A stretch of DNA of 45,034 nt. It comes from Verrucomicrobiota bacterium (GTDB lineage Bacteria; Verrucomicrobiota; Verrucomicrobiia; Limisphaerales; J093). The first letter of the stretch is position 1. Each line of letters opens with the position of its first letter. A program made the translations under genes and the position numbers. This document shows, in pieces, positions 1-11,100 of this stretch. The notes under the pieces were generated by a model. The model searched no databases and was not told where the DNA came from. It worked only from the letters and a program-made list of their open reading frames with translations. Location of the stretch: contig VHCO01000033.1 of the NCBI GenBank assembly GCA_016871715.1, positions 1 through 45,034 on the forward strand, given 5' to 3'.

Positions 1-129
1 CAGGCGCCGGAGGAGCCTGACCAAGGTTTCTTTGCCGAGGTCATCGAGGAGGCGTTGGGCGCCGACGATGCGCGAGACGCAGTGGTAGACGGCGGGTCGG
101 CCTTTGACTTTGATGCGGGTCAGTCTCAT
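1..129 (-). CDS. REP-associated Y1 (IS200-like) transposase, N-terminal part, cut by window edge
   Basis: The reverse strand opens with an ATG at 129 and stays open for 43 codons to the window edge. The residues MRLTRIKVKGRPAVYHCVSR, then IVG and a leucine-rich helix, match the start of REP-associated tyrosine transposases (RAYTs), in which a Y-H-C/V-x-S-R beta strand begins the HUH nuclease fold. The HUH motif and catalytic tyrosine would lie outside the window. RAYTs are single-strand DNA transposases thought to move REP hairpins. A hairpin-like GTCCC...GACATGAC sequence lies about 130 bp upstream of the start (262-287) and may be a substrate. The gene may be full length or a fragment; the window cannot tell. 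Confidence 0.75.
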   Translation of the reverse strand, partial: MRLTRIKVKGRPAVYHCVSRIVGAQRLLDDLGKETLVRLLRRL

Positions 130-261
130 AAGCGGTGGCCAACCTGCCGGGGGACGACACGTGTGTCAAGTTTTATTTACCTGATTGTTTGTTCGTCGTT
201 TCATTGTCTTTCATTGAAAGGAGGTGTCCCGTGCGGTGGCATGTCCCCGGGGTGCGGCGGC

Positions 262-287
262 GTGTCCCCGATTTAAGCGACATGACA
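262..287. repeat. GTCCC-AT-rich-GACATGAC element, copy 1 (imperfect hairpin)
   Basis: The sequence GTCCCCGATTTAAGCGACAT followed by GACACG resembles a second site at 10198-10223, where the same layout gives a cleaner GTCCCT/AGGGAC hairpin. It lies just upstream of the transposase start at 129 and after two more GTCCC-type motifs (226-231, 243-248). This placement suggests a RAYT-associated REP element. The stem here is degenerate, so the call rests on the shared GACATGAC end. Confidence 0.4.
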
Positions 288-315
288 CGCGTTCAGATTC
301 TGGGATGATCTTCCT

Positions 316-3300
316 GTGAACAGGATTCAAGTCTTGCGGTTGGCACGGCGACTGCATCCAGGCAGGCTCCGCCCGGCGTGGGTGAGGCGATTCGAAGCGA
401 CCGGAGCCCTCCGGCGACGCGCCCAGGTCGGGATGATGGTGATGGCCGGGACGCTCCTCGGGACCGCCACCGCGCTGGTGGCCGGAGAGGCTCCCCCGCC
501 CGCAGTCACCTTCGGCTCGCTGCTGCACGAGATGACCGACCGCGCGGCTCACACGCAATGGCCCGCGCTCCCGTACCGCTCGCTCCAGGCCAGCAGCTAC
601 GACCGGGCATCGCTCACGCCGGACGACCCGAAGGGGTGGTTTGCCAACCGGGACCACAGTTTCGCGCTCCGCACCGAAACCAACGGTGCCCTGCGGGAAG
701 CCGTCCTCATGGAATACGACGGCCCCGGCGTCATCACTCGGATCTGAACCCCGTTCTTCTACAAGGATTTCAAGAACCGCGTCGGCACCGATCTGCGCAT
801 CTACCTTGACGGCGAAACGACGCCCCGTTTGGCCACGAACTTCATCGCGCTGGTGCGCGGCCTCGGGCCGGTGCCGCCACCCTTCGCCCAACCGACCGCC
901 CGCGCGGGCAACCTCTACTTGCCGATTCCTTTCCGGAAGAGCTGCAAGATCACCCAAGTGGACGGGGCGTTTTACTACCTCATCAACTACCGCGCCTACC
1001 CGCCGGGCACCGAGGTCGAGTCGTTTCGGCCGGAGATGCTCGAAACCCACAGGGCGCTCCTCGAGGAAGCCGGTCGCGCACTGGTGGACCCCGCGGACTT
1101 CACCGGCGGCACGGCGCTGACGCTGGCAAAGCAGATTCCCGCCAAGACAAGCGAGACGTTGAGCCTCCCGGCGGGGCCGGCGGCGATCCGGCACTTGGAA
1201 TTCCAACTGCAGGCGGCGGACCTGGCCCAAGCCCTGCGCTCGACGGTCGTGGAACTCGAATTCGACGGCGGGCGCACCGTCTGGTGTCCGCTGGGCGATT
1301 TCTTCAGCAACGTCAACGGCCTTGACCCCTACCGCACGTGGGAGCGCGAAGCGCGGGCCGACGGCACGCTGGTTTGCCGCTGGATCATGCCCTACCAAAC
1401 CGACGGCCGGCTCCGCCTGCACAACCTCGCCGCCACTCCCGTGACCGTAAACCTGCGCGCCAATGTTTCGCCCTGGCAGTGGACGAAGGCCTCGCTGCAC
1501 TTCCATACCTGCTGGCGGACGGACGGGCCCTATCCGCCGCGCCCGGTGCGCGACCTGAATTTCGTGGATGTGACGGGGCGCGGGATTCACGTGGGCGACA
1601 CGTTCATTGTGCTCAACCCGCTCTGGTCCTGGTGGGGCGAGGGCGACGAGAAGGTCTACGTGGACGAGGATCTGGACCGCCGCTTCCCGTCGCACTTTGG
1701 AACCGGGACGGAGGACTACTACGGCTGGGCCGGTGGCGAGGTGCCGACGCGCAGGGACGAGTTCAGTTCGCCCTTCCTGGCCAACGTCCGCGTCGGCGGC
1801 CAAACGCGCGACTGGCCCGCGGGCAAGGAACCGTTCACCCACGGCTACAACATCTGCACCCGGACGCGCAGTCTGGACGCCACGCCGTTCGCGCGGCGCT
1901 TCAAGTTCGACATGGAAGCTTTCAACATGATTGCCACCCAGGACGCCTACCTGCAATACGCGCTGGTGGTGCACTGGTATGCGGCCCCGGGCGCAGCCCA
2001 CAACCGGCCTCCGCTCCCGGAAGCCGCCGCCGCGCCCGTGCCGCAGACGGAAGATGTGTTGAAGCTCCCGCAGCAGGGCATGGTGCCGTACGCCACCCCG
2101 GTCAGGGAAATCATCGAGTTCGAGAACATCAAGCAAGTCGAAACCTCGCCCGGGTTGAAGGGCGGCCCCCAGCACATCGGTGAGACCTTGCCGCCTTATC
2201 AATGGAGCCAGGGCGCCCTTTACTTCGGTCGGGCCATGGCGGCGGGCAACTGGGTGACCTTCACGTTGTCAGGGCAATCCCGTCCCAAGCGGCTCGTCGT
2301 TCACGCCACGCAGTCGTATGATTACGGGATTCTGGACTCTTCCGTGAACGAGCAGCCCGTGGCGGAGGGTTGGGACGGTTACGCGCCAACGACTCATCCG
2401 GGCAAACCGCTTGACCTCGGCGTGCATGCGCCGCAGGACGACCAGTCTCGGCTGAAGTTCGTCGTGACCGGGAAAAACCCCAAGGCGACGGGTTACTTCA
2501 TCGGCCTGGATGCCGTGGCGCTCGAGGATACGGAGGAAACGGAAATCTCCGCCGAGGCCCGCGAGTTCCTGGAGACGGACGTGTTTGACGCGCGCCCGCG
2601 GCGGGAGTGGCCGCAATTGGTCGGACTGATGAAGCGTCCGTGGGGAACCGCCGCGATGGCCATCTTGTGGAACCCGGGCACGAGCGACCAGGCCGCCACG
2701 CTGGATTTCGCCGCCGTGGGCCTCGATCCGCAACGCGAGCACGCCGTTTGGTCGTATCGCGACCATCGCTTTCTGGGTTTCACCCGGATGGGGTGGACGT
2801 CGCCCGTGCTCCCGGCGGGACAATTCTTCGGCAACGGCGTCAGCTCCAGTGCCGCCAAACCGCGCAACGCGGGCGGCAATTATTTGCAGCGGGTCGCGGC
2901 CAACGGCGACATGACCTCGTTTTTTGTGATGCCCTATCAAGACAACGCCCGGATCAACGTCATCAACACCGGCCCTCAGACGTTGCAGGTGACCATGCAG
3001 ATTGACTCGGGCGACTGGACCTGGAACGACAACTCCATGCACTTTCACGCCAACTATCGGCGTGAGACCGGTATCCGAACCCAGGGGACGCCCTGGCCCG
3101 GCGCGAAGGCGGATGAAACCGGTTACTCCGCTCCCGGCGCGGCGGACTACCGTTTTCTGACCGTGCGAGGCAAAGGCGTGTATGTCGGCGATGTGTTGTC
3201 GGTGAGCAACCGAACCGCCGGGTGGTGGGGCGAAGGCGATGAAAGAATCTACGTGGACTATCTGCACGCCAACGGCAGCGGCTCCACCTCGAAGCCCCAA

Positions 3301-3786
3301 CATCTCGGCACGGGTACGGAAGACTATTACGGCTACTCTTTCGGCAGCGGCAAGCCCTTCGCGTCCCCATTCGTGGGCCAACCCAGTTCCATCGGCGAGC
3401 GTCAAGGCGGGCCGACGGTCAACAGCCGTGTCCGCGGCCTCGACGCCATTCCCTTCGACCGGTCCTTCAAGTTCGACCTAGAAATCCGGAAGTGGGCGGC
3501 TGGCGCGTTGGATTATGACACGATCGCGCTTTGGTACGGCCGGCCGGGGGCCGTGGCGTTGGTGCCCGCCGCCGATCTGGCGCAGGACTTCAAAGCCGGC
3601 GCGCAGGACGGTGCGTCAGCCGGCACCCTGGCCGACACCGCCGGCGACGGCAAATGGTCCTACCACAGCTCCAGCCACGCCAATCCCAGTGCTGCCGGCG
3701 CGTCCACGGCGCTGCCCCCGCCCGAGACGCCTTCCCACCTCACCGTTCAGGTAAGGGGCCGGCCAGCTTCTGCTCGACTGGGCTGA
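316..3786 (+). pseudogene. Tandem DUF2961 (GH172) secreted glycosidase-like protein, interrupted by TGA at 745-747 and a frameshift near 3755-3766
   Basis: Two DUF2961 modules lie in one frame. DUF2961 is glycoside hydrolase family 172, which acts on fructofuranose or arabinofuranose linkages. Module 1 has WWGEGDEKVYVDED (about 1631) and FGTGTEDYYG (about 1696); module 2 has WWGEGDERIYVD (about 3223) and LGTGTEDYYG (about 3303). The two conserved Glu residues in module 1 are 21 residues apart, the spacing I recall for the GH172 catalytic pair. The GTG at 316 opens the frame; the ATG at 433 (MMVMAGTLLGTATALVAG) would start directly at a signal peptide. Codon 144 is TGA where the family would read Trp (ITRI-stop-TPFFYKDFKNR), and the same frame resumes at once. 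Near 3760 the reading moves to frame 2 and continues as a fibronectin III domain leading into a sulfatase. A beta-sandwich linker joins the modules. As sequenced it cannot give a full-length product unless read through. Confidence 0.85.
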
Positions 3787-6054
3787 CAACACCCAGCCTG
3801 GCTTCGCCCATTTCCGAGTGAAACGATCGACCACGGCCGGCGGTCCGTACACCGTGATCGCCAGCCCAACGTCGAGCGAGTACACCGACCGGGCGGTGAT
3901 TGGCGGAACGTACTACTACTACGTGGTGACGGCCGTCAATCTGAGCGACATCGAATCCACTTCGTCCAACGAAGCTTCGGGGAAGCCCACGCTCCGTCCG
4001 AACTTCCTCTTCATCATCACGGATGACCAGGACACCTATTCGGTCGGCGCCTACCGGCGGACCGAACCGTGCGAGCGGAACGCGGCGGGCAGCGTCGAAG
4101 CCATTGACACGCCCCACATTGACCGGTTGGCCCGTGAGGGCATGCTCTTCCATCAAGCCCGGCTCATGGGCGGCAATCAGGGCGCAGTCTGCGCTCCATC
4201 CCGCACGATGATCATGACCGGCCGCCAGACCTGGCAGCGCACCGTGAGCAGTGCCGCTGACACCCTGCCTGGGGTGTTCAACCGCAACGGCTACGATACG
4301 TACCGCACCTGCAAGGTCGGCAACAGCTATGACCTGGCCAACAACGAATTCGCCGCCCGCAACGATGCCACCCAACGCGGCGCCGCCGACGGCGCCGGCA
4401 GCGACTGGCACGCCAACAACGTCTTGGACTATCTCACCCGTTGGAACGCGGGTGGCCGGGCGAAACCGTTCCTCGTCTATCTCGGGTTCTCGCATCCCCA
4501 CGACGAGCGCCATGGCCGGCCGGACCTGCTGGCCAAGTATCATGGCGTGGACGTTTCCAATCCGGCGAGCATCAGCCTCAACACCGGCGCGCCGCCTCTG
4601 CCGCTCAACCACCTTGCCTGCACGCCGGCCACCTACCCGGCCCATCCCTTCGACCACGGCCATCTCAGCGTGCGCGATGAAGTCAGTGTGGATGGCATGG
4701 GCCAATACCGGACTGAAGCCGTCGTGCGCAACGAGATCGGGAAAAACTTCGCCTGCGTGGACTGGATTGACCAGCAGATCGGCCGCGTGCTCGCGAAGCT
4801 CGAAGACCCGAACGGCGACGGCGACAAGGCCGACAGCATTTTGGAGAACACCTACGTCGTATTCACCTCCGACCACGGCATTGCCATCGGCCGGCACGGC
4901 CTGCAGGGCTAGCAAAACCTCTACGAGCACACCTGGAAGGTGCCCTACATCGTCCGCGGCCCGGACATCGCCCCCGGCGTGGAGTCGGACGCCCTCATCT
5001 ACCTGCACGATACCTTTCCCACGTTCTGCGATCTGGCCGGCATCCCGCTGCCGGCAACCCTCGGCCCCACGGACGGCAAGAGCTTCCAATCCGTGCTTCG
5101 AGGCGTTGCCGCCACCGTGCGATCGCATCAGTACGGCGTTTACGCGGGCGGCAGCACGCCGGGCATCCGGGCCGTGACCGACGGGCGCTGGAAGCTCATC
5201 GAGTACGACGTCGGCAACCATGCCACGCACAAGACCCAGCTCTTCGATCTGAAGAACAACCCCTTCGAATTGCTGCCTGAACACGGCGTGCCGAACCTGG
5301 CCGATCATCCGGCCTTCGCCGGGATTCGCCAGGACCTCGAGGAACACCTCATGCGGCTGCGCAAGGAACTCAACGATCCCCACGCCTTCCTGGGCGACCG
5401 GGTGCTGTTCCCATTCGAGGAGGGCGCCCCCGGCCAGCCGGCCACCAACGCCGTCCTGGATTTCCTGCCCTGGCGGGACAACGCCCTGGCCAGGAGCGGC
5501 AACAGCGGCCCCAGCCCGGCGTATTCCAGCGACGTGTACGCGGTCACCGACTCCGTGGCGGGCCGGTCGAACACTCTCTCCCTCGAATTCGAGCAAGACC
5601 ACCAGCACTATCTCGAGGTCGCCGACAGCCGCGAACTCGATTTCGGCGTCCGGCCCTTTACCATCGGGGCCCGGGTGAAGCTCGAAAGCCTGCCCACCGG
5701 GGACACCCCCCCCCAGCACCCTGCCCCTGGCCATGAAACGGGCGCTCGCAGCATCCGACTCAACCCTGGACTACATGTTCCTCGCCACGGCGGGCGTCTA
5801 TGGCGGGGCGGCGAATTTCGACAAGCTCGCCCTCGTGGTTGGCGGCACGACGCTCGTCTCCTCCCTGGGCATCCCCGACACCAACTGGCATCACATCAGC
5901 GTGGCCCTGGACCCCGGCCGCCTGGACGCCCATCCGGGATTTCATCAGCCCGCGCCTGGGTACGAACGCGACCCCGCTCGTCCTCCCGCGCGAGCCCGGC
6001 GGGGCGCACTACTACAAACTCGAAGCGCACCCGCCGACGCGCGCTCAGTGGTGA
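3767..6054 (+). pseudogene. FN3 - type I sulfatase - LamG, broken by TAG at 4910-4912 and two frameshifts
   Basis: The frame opens with a fibronectin III domain (LLLDWADNTQPGFAHFRVKR to about 3990) and has no signal peptide or start of its own. It reads on from the upstream GH172 frame, so the two were probably one gene. The sulfatase begins at PNFLFIITDDQD (Asp metal ligands) and carries CAPSRTMIMTGR, whose Cys is the formylglycine precursor. SDHG supplies further metal ligands. TAG at 4910-4912 falls in GLQG-stop-QNLYEHTWKVP, where sulfatases usually have Lys, and the frame resumes directly. A LamG-like domain starts about 5575. It shifts at a run of nine C (5706-5714) into frame 3 (TLPLAMKRALAASD to NWHHISVALDP), and a second shift near 5910-5935 leads to PLVLPREPGGAHYYKLEAH in frame 1. 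The formylglycine motif is intact but the protein cannot be full length as sequenced. Confidence 0.82.
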
Positions 6055-6448
6055 CTCTGGTTTGACGTGAAGGGCGGGGTTATCGGGATCCGAAGAATCG
6101 GCCATCGAAAAGACGTCGATAACCAGAGCCACACATGACACCTTGATCCGCGATCTCTCTCGGAAGCGCGAGCAAATCGCCACGTTGGGCGAGGAGGCAG
6201 CGAATTCGAGCGGCGACACCCTGGCCATCGGCGAAAGCGTTCAAGTCCGCCTTGGCGGCGCGAAAGACCCCGCGGAAGGAACCGAACCAGAGTCCCCGAG
6301 ACCGTCGGCGGCGATCTGGCTGACTCGCCAGCGACAACGTTTTGCCGTTATGTTCAAACAAATCACTTCAAGCACTGCCATGAACACGGATCGGTTGCAT
6401 CGGAACGCCACTATGTCACCGCACATTTTCACTCCCCATGAGCCGGCC
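6055..6448. other. Intergenic stretch with no recognisable gene
   Basis: About 390 bp separate the sulfatase remnant from the palindrome upstream of the protease gene. The frame of the protease is open back to 6143, but the residues upstream of 6506 look like non-coding sequence (no domain, no signal). I see no RNA gene or clear terminator. Confidence 0.4.
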
Positions 6449-6500
6449 GTACCGCCGACTTTCCAGCCGGCCCCATGCCGGTTGGAAAACCGGCGCTACA
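6449..6500. repeat. GTACCGCCG...CCGGCGCTAC palindromic element, copy 1
   Basis: The element begins GTACCGCCGACTTTCCAGCC and ends GGTTGGAAAACCGGCGCTAC. Internally GCCGGTTGG pairs with the earlier CCAGCCGGC-type arm, so it can fold into a cruciform. A second copy with the same ends is at 39365-39416. It sits just upstream of the likely protease start at 6506, so it will be in the 5' leader. Confidence 0.7.
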
Positions 6501-6505
6501 GGTTC

Positions 6506-9500
6506 ATGGCCCCGATGCGCGCGCCAAAGCGGGTGGAAGCTGCCCATAAACTCGCGTTGGCCCTGACCCTATTCTTCCTCTCCGCTGCGACCGCCACCTT
6601 CGCCGATGAACCGATTCGCCTCGCGCAGGACCCGGCGCTTTCCCCCGACGGCAAGACGCTAGCCTTCGCCTGGCGCGGCGCCATCTGGTCGGCGCCGGTC
6701 CGTGGCGGCGCAGCCACGCGCCTGACGCATCATCCCGCTACCGACTCCGATCCAGCCTTCTCGCCCGACGGCAAGCAGATCGCCTTCATCAGCGACCGCG
6801 AGGGCAGCCGCCAAGTGTTCACCATGCCGGCCAGAGGCGGCGCGGCGGTCCAACGCACGGTTCACTCGGAAGGTTACGCGCTCGAGGAATGGTTTCCCGA
6901 CGGCCAAGCGCTTTTGGTGAGCGTGACGCGCGATCATTTCTGGCGGCACGCCGAGCGGTTCGCACGGCTTGAACTCGCCGGTGAACCCCCGGAGCGGCTG
7001 TTGCTCGACGATTACGGCGCGAACGGCGCGGTGTCCCCGGACGGCAAACGGCTGCTTTTCACACGCGAGGGCGAGCGATGGTGGCGCAAGGGTTACACCG
7101 GCTCGCGCGCGGCCCAGATTTGGCTGCTCGATCTCCAGTCCGGCGATTGCGGCCAGGTGAAGGCCGCGTCCACCGAATGCCGCTGGCCGTTGTGGTGGCG
7201 CGACGGCAACGGCTTCTATTACGTGGGCGGCCAGGATGGCGCGTTCAATCTCTGGGAACACGAGCTCAAGTCCGGCAAGGAAACCCGCCTCACCGACTTC
7301 ACCGACGACGGCGTGCTGTTTCCGTGCATTTCGCGCGACGGCCGCATGATCGTCTTCCGGCACTTGTTCGACTTGTACCGGCTCAGCCCCGGCAAGAACG
7401 CCAAGCCGCGCAAAATCGAACTCACCTATTGCGGCGACGCGCTGGAATCGCTGGTGGAGCGCGTGACGCTCTCCCGCGCGACCGAGGCGGCCTTCACGAG
7501 CGACGCACTGCAAATCGCCCTCGTGGCAGGCGGCGACGTGTGGGTGATGGACACCGAACTGCGCGAGCCGCGTCCGGTGACCGCCACACCCCAGGAGGAA
7601 CGCGACGTGGTGTTCGCCCCGGACGGCAAATCGCTCTGGTTCGTCAGCGATGCCGGCGGGCGCGCGGACATCTGGAAGGCCACGCGCGCCGACGCCACGA
7701 ATTATTGGTGGCGCAACACGGAGTTCACGCTTGCCCGCGTCACAGACGACGAGGCTGTGGAGCGCGATCTCAAGTTCAGTCCCGACGGCAAACAACTGGC
7801 TTGGGTCAAGGGGCTGGGTGAACTCTGGGTGGCCGCCGCCGATGGCGCAAACGCGCGACGCGTGTTCACGTCGTGGGACGAGCCCAACTTCGATTGGTCG
7901 CCCGACGGCAAGTGGCTTGCCTACGCCGTCAGCGACGAATGGTTCAACAGCGACATCTGGATCGCGCCCGCGGACGGCTCGGGCCAGCCCTTCAACGTCT
8001 CACGCCATCCCGACAACGATTCCCGCCCCGTCTGGTGCCCCGACGGCAAGCTCCTGGCCTGGACCGGCCGGCGCGAGGCGACCGAGTCGGACATCTACTA
8101 CGTCTGGCTGCGCGCCCAGGACGACGAACTGAGCAAGCACGATCGCACGCTCGAAAAGGCGATCGAGAAGATGAAGAAAGCGGCGTCCGCTCGCCCCGCC
8201 AGTGGCGCTTCCACGAACGCCACCGCTGCCACGAACGACGAACCGAAGCCGGAAGAACCCAAGGCCGAAAAGGAAAAGGACCAAGCCGAGCCGAAGGCAG
8301 ACGAGAAGAAGAAGGAAAGCAAGGTCGTGCAGATTGACTTCGACGGCTTGCATGAACGCATCCGCCGTATCGCCAACCGCGACGTCATGGAGTCAGGGTT
8401 GTTCTGGTCGCACGATTCCAGGAAACTCGCCTTCAGCGCCACGGTGGACGAAAAACGCGGCACCTACACCGTCGAGTTTCCCGATGAGTTGAAACCGAAG
8501 CTGCTGGCGGCGGTCAGCGGCAGCGGGGCCCGCTGGCTCAAGACCGGCGACCAGATCGTGTGACTCACCGAGGGCGCGCCCGGCACGCTCTCGTCCAAGG
8601 GCGTGGCGGCCACGTTCAAATTCGCCGCGCGTCAGGCCGTCAACACCGCGGGCAAACAACGGGCCGTCTTCGATCAATGCTGGCGCACCATGCGCGACCG
8701 CTTCTACGACGAGCGCCTCGGCAACCGCGATTGGGACGCCGTCCGCGCCAAGTACGCCGCCGCCGCCGAACAGGCGCCCGATCTCCGCGCGTTGTCCGAG
8801 GTCATCCACCTGATGCTCGGCGAGTTGAACGCCTCCCACCTCGGCTTTACCTACAGCAATCGGGCGAGCACGGCGCGCGGCTGGCGCGATGAAACCGCCC
8901 ATCTCGGGCTGCGCTTCGATCCCGCCCACGCCGGCCCCGGCTGGAAAGCGCGCGACGTCATCGCCAAAAGCCCCGCCAGCCACCAGCAAAGCCGCGTCGA
9001 GCCGGGCGAAATCATCCTGCGCGTTGACGGCTGCGCCGCGACGCCTGCCACCGACCCGGCCCGTGTCCTGAACGGCGCGCCCGACCGCGACATCCACCTG
9101 CGCGTGCAAAACGCCGGCGGCGTCGAGCGCGACGTGCGCCTGCGCCCCATCAGCTATGCCAGCGCCCGCCAGTTGCTTTACCGGCAGTGGATGGACGAGT
9201 GCCGGCGCATCGTGGACCGGCTTTCGGACGGCAAGCTCGGCTACCTGCACATCGGCGCCATGAACGAATCGAGCTTCTACCAGTTCGAGGCGGACCTGTT
9301 CGCCGCCGGCGACGGCCGGGACGGGCTGATCATTGACGTGCGCGAGAACGGCGGCGGCTCGACCACCGACCATTTGTTGACCGCGCTCACACAACCGCAA
9401 CACGCCATCACCGTCCCACGCGGCGGCGTGCAGGGCTATCCGCAGGACCGGAAGGTGTACGCCACCTGGAACAAGCCCGTCGTCGTGCTCTGCAACCAGA

Positions 9501-9853
9501 ACAGTTTCAGCAACGCCGAGATCTTTAGCCACGCGATCAAGACCCTCGGACGCGGCCAACTCGTCGGCGTGCCCACGGCCGGCGGCGTCCTCAGCACCGG
9601 CAGCGCGCGGATCATGGACGTGGGCACGATCCGGCTGCCGTTCCGCGGCTGGTATCTGCCCGACACCGGCCAGGACATGGAACTCAACGGCGCCGTGCCG
9701 CATCACGTCCTTTGGGCCAAGCCCGGCGACCTGCCCTCTGGCAAAGACACGCAACTGGAAAAGGCTGTGGCTGTGCTGATGGCTGACGCGGCCCAATGGC
9801 GCGCCCGTCCGCAGCCCAAGCTCATCAAAGCCGCCGAGCGCGGCGCCCAGTAA
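6506..9853 (+). pseudogene. Tricorn-like protease (beta-propeller + S41 peptidase) with in-frame TGA at 8561-8563
   Basis: The ATG at 6506 starts a signal peptide (LALALTLFFLSAATATFA) and a WD40-like/TolB-type propeller with repeated SPDGK-type blades, at least seven between 6640 and 8060. An acidic/lysine-rich linker (about codons 570-605) precedes a second propeller part. After codon 685 a TGA interrupts GDQIV-stop-LTEGAPGTLS, where Trp fits; the same frame resumes. The C-terminal half has the tricorn core domain, a PDZ-like segment (VEPGEIILRVDG) and the S41 peptidase. The family Ser-His pair fits LNASHLGF, the nucleophile Ser fits NQNSFSNAEIF, and the Glu fits MELNGAVPHH. The total of about 1,115 residues matches tricorn (about 1,070). 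Tricorn trims peptides; a signal peptide suggests a periplasmic form here. With the TGA only the propeller half would be made. ATGs upstream, back to 6143, are in frame but less convincing. Confidence 0.85.
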
Positions 9854-9864
9854 CCGAACCCGCC

Positions 9865-10032
9865 ATGACAATGAAGTCCGAATGCCGAATGCCCTCGGGA
9901 TTCGGATTTCTTTCGGACTCCGGACTTCGGACCTCGGGATTTGCAGCGCCCGGCATCTGGCTGCTGTCCGCGCTCGTTGCCCTGTCGCCGCACCGGCCTG
10001 CCGCCGAGCCCTTGCCGCCGGGCAAGTCGTAG
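9865..10032 (+). pseudogene. Decayed secreted-protein leader containing a low-complexity repeat
   Basis: A 55-codon frame starts ATG ACA ATG AAG. Its first half is the low-complexity repeat TCCGAATGCCGAATGCCC with its near-complement TCGGACTCCGGACTTCGGAC, a kind of sequence common between genes in PVC bacteria. The second half reads like a signal peptide (WLLSALVALSPHRPAAEPLP) and ends at TAG in GKS-stop. The next 160 bp have no convincing coding frame. I read it as the leftover front of a lost exported-protein gene; it could be chance. The rest of the gap up to 10278 holds only the hairpin at 10198. Confidence 0.3.
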
Positions 10033-10197
10033 TTTCGATTCGCCGTCGGCAATGCGCGTAAACACCGGATGGGCCATGAACCGTTTGGCCGCAAACGAGA
10101 GCGAGACGGTCGCCGCGCGGCGAAGGCGACCGCGTGGCCAAAGTTCCCGCGCGTGGCCGCGATCACTCCGGGCAGTTGCGGGGCTTGTTTCTGCACC

Positions 10198-10223
10198 GTC
10201 CCTTATTTTAGGGACATGACGCC
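10198..10223. repeat. GTCCCT-TATTTT-AGGGAC hairpin followed by ATGACG, copy 2
   Basis: A perfect 6-bp stem (GTCCCT/AGGGAC) encloses an AT loop and is followed by ATGACGCC. It matches in layout the site at 262-287 beside the Y1 transposase. It may be a REP element mobilised by that transposase family. It is not a convincing terminator because no T run follows. Confidence 0.5.
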
Positions 10224-10278
10224 CACATCCACGAGCTTATGGTGGTCGTATAGAAATCGCCGTTATCAGGTTTGAATT

Positions 10279-10998
10279 ATGAATGTGCTGCCACGGCTAC
10301 GTTCCAAAAGAAACGCTTTCACGTTGATTGAACTGCTGGTGGTGATCGCCATCATCGCCATTTTGGCCGGCATGCTCCTGCCCGCCTTGGCCAAGGCCAA
10401 GCAGAAGGCGCACCTGGCCAACTGCCTCTCCAACCTCCGTCAACTGGGCATCGCGATGGCCCTCTACACGGGTGACAACGCCGACCGATTTCCCTACACC
10501 GGTCAGGACTGGCCGCGGATGCCGTTCGTGGACGTGCTACGCCTGACCGATCCCTACGTGAGCACGAACAACCGCGGTTTCTACCGGTGCCCGGCGGACC
10601 GTGGCAAAGGATGGAATTTCGAGATTGCCCCAGTGCTCGGCCTGTCCACCAATCGACTGCCCTTCCCCGCCTCCTATCACTACTACCTGCAGTTTTTCCG
10701 GAAAGACGATGGCAGCGCCCTCCAACAACGCCATATGGGCGAAGTGGTGCACCCAACGCGCAAGAGCATTCGCTCCTGCTTTGCCAGCATGCCAGCCACC
10801 GGTTTCTTCGACGTGACCACGGCCGCGCTCAGGAGAAAAGGTGGGCACGGGGAAAAGGGCATGTCGCTGCTCTTCGTGGATGGCCACACCCAGTTTCCGC
10901 GCTGGGAACATCTCAACCCCACCAGCTATAACGGCACCGAACCCAACTACAACTTCGACTGGACCCGCGACGGCCTGCGTGGAGCCGACTTGAAATGA
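10279..10998 (+). CDS. Prepilin-like protein with N-methylation leader and C-terminal DG motif
   Basis: The 239-residue product begins [13 protein letters not shown] and continues with the type IV pilin/pseudopilin helix [18 protein letters not shown]. Cleavage would fall before Phe, with Ala instead of the usual Gly at -1. The rest is the globular domain typical of the large PVC family of prepilin-leader proteins, with a Cys-containing [11 protein letters not shown] and a C-terminal [13 protein letters not shown] segment (the H/DG motif region). Such proteins are exported through a type II secretion or pilus-like system. The exact role is unknown, and dozens occur per genome in this phylum. 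The gene is intact between broken neighbours and shows no clear Shine-Dalgarno sequence. Confidence 0.85.
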   Translation: MNVLPRLRSKRNAFTLIELLVVIAIIAILAGMLLPALAKAKQKAHLANCLSNLRQLGIAMALYTGDNADRFPYTGQDWPRMPFVDVLRLTDPYVSTNNRGFYRCPADRGKGWNFEIAPVLGLSTNRLPFPASYHYYLQFFRKDDGSALQQRHMGEVVHPTRKSIRSCFASMPATGFFDVTTAALRRKGGHGEKGMSLLFVDGHTQFPRWEHLNPTSYNGTEPNYNFDWTRDGLRGADLK

Positions 10999-11100
10999 GG
11001 TGTCAAGGCCGGTGCGATCTTGTGCTCGCGGGAGATCGACCAGCATCGACTTGCGGCTGACTCTCGAATGGCCCCTTGCCAACCAAGAAACCAGAAATCT

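Noticed and set aside
211-2202. 663-codon open frame antisense to the GH172 gene
   Set aside because: It is Arg/Gly/Val-rich with no domain, and mirrors the GC-rich third positions of the real gene on the other strand. The same holds for long antisense frames at 2269-3405, 3740-5734, 8393-10141 and 12543-14912.
745-8563. Selenocysteine or TGA-to-Trp recoding of the genetic code
   Set aside because: Other genes in the window end normally at TGA and TAG, no SECIS-like hairpin is evident after the TGA codons, and frameshifts in the same genes point to decay instead.
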